In this document: piece by piece, positions 54,961 to 64,000 of the stretch | Numbering within the stretch: the first letter of the stretch is position 1 | Layout: the number at the start of each line of letters is the position of its first letter | Assembly (NCBI RefSeq): GCF_019393635.1 | Contig: NC_057861.1 | Location: 307,597,968-307,661,967, forward strand | DNA from: Dromiciops gliroides | Taxonomy: Eukaryota; Chordata; Mammalia; Microbiotheria; Microbiotheriidae | Direction of reading: 5' to 3' | DNA: 64,000 nucleotides | Made by a program: the position numbers and the translations under genes | Notes under the pieces: model-generated | The model's database searches: none | What the model saw: the letters and a program-made list of their open reading frames with translations, nothing else | Told to the model about the DNA's origin: nothing

Positions 54961-57200
54961 ATACCAAAAAGGTATGCCTTAGTTCAATGCCCTCATTTTA
55001 TAGAGGAGGATAGTAAAAAGCTAATATCTTCTGTCCTCCCTGTCTACTCCTTGTCTACCCAAGTTGCTTTAATAGTTTTGTGTTACCCACCATTTGGTTT
55101 TGCACTCGATGCTGTTCCCCATCACTAGCATAGGCATTTGGGAATTGATTCTGTTTGTATTTTGCACTTGTTGTCATATAACCAAATGGCTTATGAAATA
55201 TGCCTTTAATATTTAAATTGCATTCTTTAAAAGGCAGTTTATGCCCATCTTGCCTTGAGAACTCTAGGGCATGAAAAGTTCAAGCCCATAAAAAAATCAA
55301 GTGACTTTTGAATCATCAAGGATCTCAAAGGCTAAGATACTTTTTAAACCAAAGTCAGAAATATTACATTTTCACAACTTTATCCTTCATGAGTGACTCA
55401 ATTTGATTCATACTTTCCAAAATAAGTTCTCCTTTGGCCTAAGACTAAAGCATAATAATTTTCAGGTCAAAAGGAGCTGTTGGAGGGTTGGTTTTTTTGG
55501 TGGTGGTATTTTTTTTTTTGACATGAGAAAGGAAAGAAATTAGGGCTCCAAATGGAACACTAGCTACAGCCTTAATTAAGGAGCTGGAACTGTGGCTGGG
55601 TAATTACTATAAATGATGCACCCACATCCTCCATATTATTTAGCTGGCGAATTTCTGACTTTTCCCTTCACGTGTAAAAAGAGGGATGTGAATTTCCAAC
55701 TAAAAATTTGTGGCCCTCACCTCTTCCTTCGCAACTCCCTTACACAACTCCCATTGACGTCAGCATGAGCTGTAGCCCGTGTATCCAAACCCAAGAGAAA
55801 GGAGGGCATTGAAATACAGGGTACAGGTCAAATATCGACAGGGTGACAGTACAGAGAGAGAAGAGAGAAGGAGATGGTGAGACTGTAGGAGGAGAAAGCA
55901 GATGGGATCGCTGTGTAAGGAATTATTATTCAGCACTGGCAATAAGTCTTTTCCCTCTTTTCCCAAACTGATGCATTCCAAATGCAAAGCAGAGCTACTG
56001 AGGTTTCATAGATGGCTGAGAGCATGTGAAAGAGAATATAAGGAGAAGAACAGGGGGAGGGAGACTTTCTGGAAGCTCTGAGAAGAAGAAGGGAAAAAAA
56101 TGATTGGAAAATGTTACAAGCATTCTGTTCATGTTGTATCACTTAGTGCAGTCTTGTCTCTCCAGCCCACTAGTCTGGAACAAAAGTCAGTCTCAAACAT
56201 AACAACAGACACTGGGGAAGTATCCAACAAAAGCTCACCTCCCAAAGAACAGGATGGTGCTATGACTGAATGCCAGCCCGAGCAAAGCAGAGATATTACA
56301 GAAAAATGCCAAGGCCTACATTGTCTTTTCCACCTCCTCTCTTCCCCCTCTGCTGAATGAACTGCTAAAAGACCAAGAACTGTGGTAAGAGATAAGAAGA
56401 ACCCAGGAACTTGTAGCGGGTGTTGTGTGGGGAGACTCTGGACATTGGGACAGCCACCTGTTGTTTATTTCCTTCTGGCCAAAACAATGCCCTGGTCATT
56501 TCAGGGAGAACAGGGGAAAGTATCTGACTGACTCAGATCTGGATGTGCATGGTAGGTCTTATGCCTTCCTCACAGGGTGGAACAGAGGTAGGTTCCCCGA
56601 CCAATCCAAGAAAAAAAAACTTTTCTCTTCACAGAACACGTGAGTTTGGGATTTTAGACTATTTTGCCAGGACAGCCCATAAACACTAGAAGACTGGAGC
56701 AGTAGTTTGGCCTCAACTGAGTGAGCAATGGGATTGGAGCCAATGGACGATGAAGTCTAACAGAAGTTCTGCCATTGCTTCATTGTGTGGACCCAATCCA
56801 GGGCCATCCGAGTTTCTCCAGGGCATTCTCCAGCTTACAGGGTGGGAAGGAATGAGGGTAAAACCCAGGGCATTGGAAGAATGAAGTAGAAAGGTGAAGA
56901 AGAGAAGCTGGGTCTGCCAGGCCAGGTGATGCTAAATAGTTTAAAAAACAGTCAAGCCTTGGGACTTACAACTAGCACATGGATCTCTCCTCACTACCCA
57001 AAACAAAGTGGGTGAAAACATCCCTCTAATTCTTCCTCCCTTCCACATCCAACCTCTTCAGGGGAAGCCACTTTGCAACTTTTCTCCTCTTTGTGGTCAC
57101 AGAATTCACCTGGACAAAAATTTTCTGGGGGAAGGGGAAAGGAAAGATGATGTTTTTCAAACATCATTTCACTATTCTGTCCAAAAGAACAAAATTTTAG
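54961..57200. other. Unique sequence with a possible regulatory core
   Basis: No recognised repeats except a possible MIR scrap at 55.0 kb. The part at 55,550-55,800 carries a full CRE. ORFs at 56.1-57.2 kb on both strands lack motifs. Confidence 0.45.
55755..55762. promoter_or_regulatory. Full CRE / MARE-like site
   Basis: A perfect palindromic TGACGTCA, extended to TGACGTCAGCA, which also fits the CRE-type Maf recognition half. It lies in unique sequence about 140 bp after CTGGGTAATTACT. It is a single motif and its function is unproven. Confidence 0.3.
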
Positions 57201-57204
57201 AGCT

Positions 57205-57270
57205 TTAAGCAAGCTCTTATTGTCGTCTCATCTAACATTATAGATGAGGAAACTAACATCTTCACAGATT
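57205..57270 (-). mobile_element. MIR scrap, antisense
   Basis: CATTATAGATGAGGAAACTA preceded by CATCTAA. Confidence 0.4.
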
Positions 57271-57384
57271 CATTCAAAGGATTAATACAATGAAACACTT
57301 TTAATGAATACTTCCTTAACACTAACTATATTCAGGCTGAAAAAAGCAAAAATAATTGTGCCCAACATTAAAACAGTGAATGGG

Positions 57385-57640
57385 TACAGCAATTAGTAGG
57401 CAGTGCTGGACTTGGAGTCAGGAAGACCTGAGTTTGAATTGTCCCTCAACTAATTACATGATCTGTGACTCTGGTCTATGTCAACCTCACTTTCCTCATC
57501 TATATGAAGGTAACATTAACAGTACCTGCCTCATAGTGTTGTTGGGAAAATAAAATTAAATATTTATAAAGCACTTTTCAAATCTTAAAGGACTCTAATA
57601 AATGCTAGGTACTACTACTGTTGCTGCTTATTGTTAATAT
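57385..57640 (+). mobile_element. MIR/THER SINE, near full length
   Basis: CAGTGCTGGACTTGGAGTCA, GGAAGACCTGAGTTTGAATT, CTCACTTTCCTCATCTATAT, CTGCCTCATAGTGTTGTTGG, TATTTATAAAGCACTTTTCA, ending AATAAATGCTAGGTACTAC. Confidence 0.8.
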
Positions 57641-57660
57641 TAACAATAACAACAATAATA

Positions 57661-58879
57661 GCAAAAAAGGGATAGGTGTTTTTTTGGGGAGGCTGGCTGA
57701 AGAATAGGACCCTGGAGACAACCGAAGAATGAGCCTCAGTCAACATAAACTGAATGGTCTGTATAAGAACATCATATGTTTGTACACAGTCAGAACTGTA
57801 CCTGTTACAGAGACCATTTCAAGAGCAAGACCTTGGTAATTGTTCACCAGGGTATACAAGGTTATGTAACAGTCCAACTTCAGCCCGAGTCATGAGGAAT
57901 CTCCTGTAAAGAACTATTTACTAGAATTCAACTTCTTTGCGGTGACAGCTAGAGCCTATGCAGACTGGACAATGTGGAAATATCTCTGGAAAGGAAAAAG
58001 CAAGTTAGAAATATGTACCTAATAATTCCTATTTCTTAAAACAAATGACTTACTCACCCCTTGCCCTTCACCACTCTACAGATTTCTTTCAGGATATAGT
58101 CATCTGTATTCTACAATACAACTCATAGCTTCTCTTGCAATTTTTCTCTATTTTCCTCTTAGTATGGGATGCCGGTGACCTATCCTCTTGCTGTCATAAT
58201 ACCTCAAGAGCTAGGGCATATCAAGAAAGAGCCTTTATTATTATCTTTTTTTTTTTTTAGTTTTCCTAATGTTCCAGGAAAGAGTTAGGGTTTCTTTATA
58301 GGAGAATTGAGGAATTTTAACTAGACTTACAAGAGAATAAAGTATATAAGGGATGAAAAAAGAGAAAGAAGTTCACAGTCATTTCTACCATGGTTTCCTA
58401 CTTAGATTTCCCCTTAAATAGTCTTTGCCCTAATAATACTAAAAGTTATGCAGTATTTTTTTATTTTCCTATTGTTGGCCTTTCTCAGATAAAGGTATGA
58501 GTATGTTATGGTACAGCAGTACAAAAAGCTGTGTGGTTTTGCTATATTGTTAGGTAAACATCAATATCTTAAATAAATTATATGACATGAATCCTATTCT
58601 TCCCACACAGTTGCATGAATGGGAACATCAGCAAACTTTTCAATTTCTCAGAATTCCTTTCTCACTTTGTGTATTGCTCAAGATTCAGGCTGGATGGGAT
58701 TTGTCCTTTCCTATCCCCTCCTAACCCTCCCCCCATCCCATCCACTGCCCCAAAGGAACATGATTATTCATAGCAGAACTATGAGGGTAGGGGGAAGGGC
58801 TGGGGGATTTGACTAGTTCTTTGTGTTCAGGAGAATACCTAACTGCATTAGTCCTGCCACTGGGGATAATCTTGCCTCA
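57661..58879. other. Unique sequence
   Basis: No recognised repeat apart from short A/T runs; no credible ORF. Confidence 0.45.
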
Positions 58880-59825
58880 AGGGGCTTCTTGACTTCCACC
58901 TTTTTGGACATTTGGGTATGACCAAAATAGAACTCATTATCTTTCCCCCTAAAACCTTTTCCCCTCCTGCTTCCCTATTACTGTAGAGGGCAATGATTAT
59001 CCTCCCAGTCCCTCAATTTTGTAGTCTAGGGATCATCCTGGATTACTCACTTTCTCTCATCTGCCATATCCAAGTTGTTACCAAGACCTGTTGATTTTAT
59101 CTTTGCAGCATCTATTGATATACCTCCTTCTCTCCTCAGACACTGCCACCACTCCAGTACAGGCCCCCATCACCTTACAACTTGATTATTGCAATAGACT
59201 AGGGGATCTCCCTGTCTCAAGCCTCTCCCACTTCAATCCACCTTCTATTCAGCCAGTACAGTGATTTTTCTAAAATGCAAATCCAATCATGTCAGCCCCT
59301 AACTCTCACTAATCAATAAACTCCTACTCCAGGCACAAATACAAAACGCTCTCTTTGGCATTCAAAGCCCTTCATCACCTAGTCCCCTCTTACCTGTCCT
59401 GTCTTCTTGCACCTTACTCCACAACCCATACTTTTCAGTCCAGTTGCCCTCCTGATTGTTTGACCAAGACACACACACTATGTCTCAGCTCCAGACATTT
59501 CCTCTGGCTATTTCTCATTCCTCAACACTCTCCCTCTTCCTCTCTGACTAGTGACTTCTCTCACTTCCTTTAGGTCCCCACTAAAATCCTTACCTTGTAA
59601 AGGAATCCTTCCCTAACCCCTCTGAATTCCATTGCTTTCCCTCATTTAATTATCTTCTATTTATCCTGTATATAGCCTGCATTGTATATACTTGTTTGTT
59701 ACTGATCTCCTCCTTTAGATTGTAAACTCCTTGAGGGCAGGGATTGTCCTTTGCCTCTATTTGTATTCCCAATGCTTAGCACTGTACCTGGCATACGGCA
59801 GGCACTTAATAAATCTTCAATTAAT
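58880..59825 (+). mobile_element. L2 LINE, about 950 bp of ORF2 and 3' UTR
   Basis: The best L2 copy here. The ORF2 part starts near CAAAATAGAACTCATTATCT. It continues GATCATCCTGGATTACTCAC, GATTATTGCAATAGACTAGG, TTTCTAAAATGCAAATCCAA and TTGGCATTCAAAGCCCTTCA. The 3' end reads GTAAACTCCTTGAGGGCAGG, TTGTATTCCCAATGCTTAGC and GGCACTTAATAAATC. Stops and shifts break the frame. Confidence 0.88.
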
Positions 59826-59910
59826 CTTTTATATTGAATATCATATTTTTAAGAAACCACCACCTTTCCCTTTGAGGCATTAACCAGAAAAGTAAAGCAA
59901 AAAATGACTT

Positions 59911-60057
59911 TTTTTTTTTTTTAGTGAGGCAATTGGGGTTAAATGAGTGCCCAGGGTCACATAGCTAGTAAGTGTTAAGTGTCTGAGGCTGGATTTGAAC
60001 TCAGGTACTCCTAACTCCAGGGCCAGTGCTCTATCCACTGCGCCATCTAGCTGCCTC
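59911..60057 (-). mobile_element. WSINE-type CORE-SINE
   Basis: Antisense full-length copy. A perfect 13-bp TSD CAAAAAATGACTT lies at 59,898-59,910 and 60,058-60,070. Confidence 0.96.
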
Positions 60058-60094
60058 CAAAAAATGACTTTCTTAATAAAAAATAAAATTAATA

Positions 60095-60415
60095 AATCAT
60101 AGAATACTAGCACTTAGAGATCATCTAGTCCAAACTAATCATTTTTTCAAATGAGGAAGCTGAACCTGAGAGGTGATGTGATTTCTAGCATGTGATTTAT
60201 TAAAGTGAATTTGTGGTATAGTCTAGTGTAAATAGCATCGCATTTGAAGCCTTACAAAAGCCAGAAAATAAAACACCTGGGCTCAAATCCTGGCTTAGCT
60301 ACTTATCCTATGTATGAGCTTTCACAAATCAGCTCCTATGAGCCTCAGTTTCTTCACCTATAAAATAAGGGGGGGGGTTGCACTTGATCTAAGGTCCTTT
60401 CAAGCTCTAATTCCA
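60095..60415. mobile_element. Two opposed MIR remnants
   Basis: Antisense piece 60,095-60,185 (TCATCTAGTCCAAACTAATC, CAAATGAGGAAGCTGAACCT). Sense piece 60,225-60,415 (TGGGCTCAAATCCTGGCTTA, GAGCCTCAGTTTCTTCACCT). Confidence 0.6.
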
Positions 60416-60419
60416 TGAT

Positions 60420-60990
60420 ACAGTCATTTGAATTATATAAAGGACAAATCTGACCATGTCAATCCCATACTTAATAAAGTGCAGTGGCTCCCTATTATTT
60501 CTAGGGGGAAAAAATGAACTATGTTTAACTTTTAAAGCCTTATCCAATGTGGTGCCAACTCATCTTTCCATCTTTATTGTGTATTACTCCTCTCTCTCAC
60601 ACATGCAGCCAAAGTGGCCCAGTCTTCCTTAAACCCTCACTGACACAAAATCACAGTCCTCTTTTCCTTGGTACTAATGGTCCCCCATGCTGAAATGCAC
60701 TTTCTCCTCCCTTAGAATCCTTTTCTTCTTTCAGAAGGCATCTCAAGCATGACCTTCTATATGAAGTTTTTCTTGAAACTCTTAATTGGTAGTGCCCTTC
60801 AATATAAACTCTAGTGGATTTAACTACATTGTTTATTTTTTTAATATTTCTTCTATATGTACATGTACATACTTGTCTCTCCCATTAGAATGTAAGCTAC
60901 TTGAAAATAGTGATTGTTTCATTCTTTATATTTATATCTCCAGCTTATATCACAGTGCCTGGCCCATATTAGCATTTAATAAATGCTGGC
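60420..60990 (+). mobile_element. L2 LINE 3' half
   Basis: ATCTGACCATGTCAATCCCA, GCAGTGGCTCCCTATTATTT, TTTTAAAGCCTTATCCAATG, GAATGTAAGCTACTTGAAAA, ATCACAGTGCCTGGCCCATA, TTTAATAAATGCTGGCTGA. Confidence 0.82.
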
Positions 60991-60993
60991 TGA

Positions 60994-61503
60994 TGTGGGG
61001 ACCAATTTTTAATTGGGGAGTATTAGCTAAGTGGCTTGCCACAATATTGGGGCAAGGAGAGAGACAGACAAACTCCCTCAAAACAGAGCAGGATTTATCT
61101 AACAAGAACGAACTCAAAAAAACACAAACAGGATCAGTAGGATTAAGGGAAAGGAAATAAAATGGGGAAAGGGAAATAATACAACCTGAACAACACCACC
61201 GCCCAGGAATCAGCTGAGAACACACAGAAGCATCCTGTCGCCTTCCAGCTTCAAGCTAGTATACTAGAAAAACTCCCTTCTTCCCAGCAGACCCCAGGCT
61301 GACCACACACAGCCCCCAGCCAATTGGCTGGCTGCTCTGACAGTCACATGACTGCCCTCACTAGGCTTCCAATCATTATAATTTTGTCAGGCCCAAGTAG
61401 GCGAGTGGTGATGATGTGAGGTGCCAGCACCATGGCAACAGATACAAACAGTGGGTGGAGCACTGTGCTGTTTGCTGAGTCCCAGAGGCCAGTGCATGTG
61501 ACA
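60994..61503 (-). mobile_element. Probable solo LTR of an endogenous retrovirus
   Basis: A 510-bp GC-richer unit that begins TGTGGGGACC and ends GCATGTGACA on the plus strand, so it has TG...CA ends. Its orientation is judged from the minus strand. There, CCAATTGG lies upstream (complement at about 61,321), a TATA-like TATACTAG follows (about 61,260), and AGATAAATCC with a T/G-rich region precede the CCCCACA end. No retroviral gene is next to it, and no convincing TSD was found, so the boundaries and solo status are inferred. It lies directly at the end of an L2 copy. Confidence 0.55.
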
Positions 61504-61924
61504 AGGTTTTATTTTATTTTTAATTCTAGCCAAAAGATGGGGTCATAAAAACCTCAAATAACAATTAATTATTTATACTGATTGACATAATAATTCAATA
61601 TTTCATTGTGTCTATAATCTTGCTAATTTTATTTATCTATGAATGTGTATATAAAATTCATTTATAATTGTCAAATATTTACACTATGAATTTTTCATTT
61701 GCATTATTAATATGGTCTTCCATTGGTGATTTGCCTAGCAAAAAAGAAACAACTTTTTACAAAGATGGCACCATTGATCTTATATCATCAAGAGAGCAGC
61801 TCTTTAGTCATTTTCCCAATAGTTTTTATGGGTTTTCTCTGATCTATCCATACTTTTTTTTGTCTAAGTCCCTTTATAACCAACAGACATATTTGGGAGT
61901 TGACTGACAAGGATTAAGGGTATA
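61504..61924. other. Unique AT-rich sequence
   Basis: An ORF at 61,668-61,907 has no motif; nothing else recognised. Confidence 0.4.
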
Positions 61925-62050
61925 TTATGTATTAAATGTAAAAATGAATATATTTATATAGTTATATATGATACAATATAAATATATGAATTGATATATT
62001 GTGTTATACACACATATAACACAATATATTTACATATTACAAATATATAC

Positions 62051-62053
<3 letters not shown>
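61925..62053. repeat. AT-rich low-complexity
   Basis: TATATA and ACACAATATA steps leading into the GT tract. Confidence 0.8.

Positions 62054-62101
<48 letters not shown>
62054..62101. repeat. (GT)n microsatellite
   Basis: About 23 GT units. Confidence 0.97.
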
Positions 62102-62103
<2 letters not shown>

Positions 62104-64000
62104 AAGGGTATATATGTCCATGGCCAGGAGACAGAGGGAATTGATTGAGTCTAGTTGGAGATGAACTATATGGCCATTATGTTATTAGCTTTGCATCAGA
62201 ATCCCTGTAACTCAACCATCTGATTTGATTCTACTGTGTTACAGAGAATTAGAATGGTTAGGTGAATAGAACCACCTCCAATATTCCCAACATCTGACCA
62301 TAACCCTAAGGAACACAGTCACTCCGGGAAAAAAACCATAATTATATAACATTTTACCTGGATCAAATTCATTTGAGGGGATGACTGGAGGGGCACAGAG
62401 AACACTCCCAAATTGAGAGAGGCCTGCCCATGACCCAGGGAGACCAACTGCGCTGGTGGCAATTCACATCTTAAACTGTGAGGTGAGTTGCAGTGAGAAA
62501 GAAATGCAGGAATTAATCCAAGGAGGAATCATCTCTTTTCCAACTGCCTTCCCCTCATCACTTGATGATACCCTAGAGTAAAACCCTGTTCATTATGCTG
62601 TCCTAGGGGAGAAAAAAAAATGTCTAGTCAGAGAGCATAGCCCTCTTTCTGTACATATAAACTAAAGATTCTTAATCTGGATGAGAAATGAAGCCGTTTA
62701 GCTTATCCTTTTCTAAGCTCCAGAAAGTTCAGCCTTCAGCTGCTCTGAGAAAATAACCTCCATCTACTCAGGGTTCCTCTTTGAATTGACTGTTCATTCT
62801 AAGCATTCCATGTGTTACAACCAGCCTCACTTTCCTTACCTCTCCTGCAAAGTAGTTCATTTTGGACCTCCATCTGAAGCTTTCCTTCACTTTTCCAAGG
62901 ACCACAAGGTGATTGGACCTACCTTTATGGTCCTGAACCTAGTTTGCTTGATCCTGTCTTGTTCCCAGCCATGATCCAGCTGGACCTACTTTTATGGCTC
63001 CTTCAAGAGTCTTCTTCACCCACATCCAGGGTACACTGTGCTAAAATTAACTGAGCTATACAGCCAGATACACTGTCATCTAGCATAAAAAAAAACTAGA
63101 AAGTCTATTGTATAAGTTAGCCCCTAAAATCACTATCGATAAGACCATGTGGGTTTGCTATAAACTCAGAGTTTCAGAGATATGTTGTTGTCTCACTTTT
63201 TCTCACTTCTTGAATGTCCTTGAACAAACCCTCTACTTCTCTATAGTTCAATTCCATTTGTACCACAATAATGATAATGTTTGTTTTCTATTTCAGAGGT
63301 ATGTTTTAGGAATCAATTATTAGTCTGTAAAGTGCCTTCATTTCTCCTGAAGAAAAAGGTACTGTGTATGGACACAAGATGTTTTTCTTAATAATAGCCA
63401 CTGTTGTTATTGTTACTCAGATGCTCATAAAGAAGAAAATGAAATCCTTTTTAAATAGTCCAGGTTGCTACTGAATGAACTCTTCCTCCTTATGCCTCAC
63501 CAAAGGACTAGAAGAAAACTTAAGCAGTAATGTCTGTTTTCATGAATCTCAATTTACAAGTTCAGTTTTACTGAGTCTCTTGTGTAGTGATCTTTGTCCA
63601 CAGGAATAGCTGAGACTGAAATAAAATGAGCTTTTGCTTTGTTATGTTTCATTTTGTTTTGCCTGAGAAAAGCTCTATGGGAAACAACAGAAGTAGGGAG
63701 ACCAAAGAAAACACTTTGGAAATTAAATCATTTTTGCCGGGGCAATTTGGTCTTGTCAAAACTGAAAGGCAGCTTGGACACTACATACCCATCTTTCACT
63801 CCTGTAAGCCTGAGGAAGTTTGAAGAATGGCCACAAAGCACACAGACTGGTAGTAGCTGCATACAATGGGGAGAGGAAGAAACTTTACGACTGAAATGGT
63901 ATATGTGTGTTGGTGACATTTGTGAAATTTCACAAAATGTTTCCATTTCACCAGGCAGCACTCACAAAGCCAAACCCTGGAGCTCTGCACAGAGCCTAGG
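62102..64000. other. Unique sequence, no gene seen
   Basis: No recognised repeat. A locally repeated word, GGACCTACCTTTATGG (near 62,917) and GGACCTACTTTTATGG (near 62,981), suggests a small duplication. ORFs on both strands at 63.6-64.0 kb overlap and lack motifs. Confidence 0.45.

Noticed and set aside
60994-61503. CpG-island promoter
   Set aside because: GC content is raised but CpG is sparse, and the TG...CA ends fit an LTR better.

Overview
The window is nuclear DNA from a marsupial, most likely an Australian one (Australidelphia). The main reason is 17 copies of one tRNA-headed CORE-SINE. Its head reads GGGGCAGCTAGGTGG, it has a B-box-like GAGTTCAAATCC, and its MIR-like 3' part contains CTGGGCAAGTCACTTAACC. 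This is the WSINE-type family as I remember it; the name was not checked. Seven copies of a second SINE with an RTE/BovB-like 3' end, plus marsupial-type L1, L2 and CR1/L3 LINEs, fit the same origin. The species cannot be decided from sequence alone.

I find no protein-coding gene. The longer ORFs lie in repeats (L1 reverse transcriptase, L2 reverse transcriptase, microsatellites, SINEs) or have no recognisable family or exon signals. The only recognisable RNA gene relative is a retroposed U6 snRNA pseudogene at 461-563. The window is therefore intergenic or deep-intronic.

Layout: 0-3.7 kb holds SINEs, the U6 pseudogene, two opposed L2 pieces, AT-rich microsatellites and a hairpin-forming DNA-transposon-like element. 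From about 3.7 to 16.2 kb the sequence is strikingly poor in recognisable repeats (three SINEs only). It contains the best candidates for constrained non-coding DNA, above all 7.84-8.70 kb. From 16.2 to 19 kb are old L2/L3 and MIR remnants. From 19.0 to 27.5 kb is one broken sense-strand L1 with a 5' UTR, ORF1 and ORF2 fragments and a 3' end. It has internal deletions and was invaded by antisense L1 sequence, six SINEs and a (GT)n expansion. From 27.5 to 50.8 kb are L2, CR1/L3, MIR, both SINE types, a mariner-like MITE, a large compound GAAA/GGAA microsatellite and an antisense L1 5' end. From 50.8 to 58.9 kb is sparser sequence with a candidate CRE-bearing element near 55.75 kb. From 58.9 to 61.5 kb are two long L2 copies and a probable solo LTR. 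The last 2 kb are unrecognised apart from a (GT)n tract at 62.05 kb.

Nothing here resembles a new gene system. The observations worth following are the repeat-poor island and its candidate enhancers, the hairpin elements, the nested L1 inverted repeats, repeated SINE insertion at one target, and the compound tetranucleotide array. Repeat boundaries are read by eye and are approximate unless fixed by a target-site duplication (TSD).
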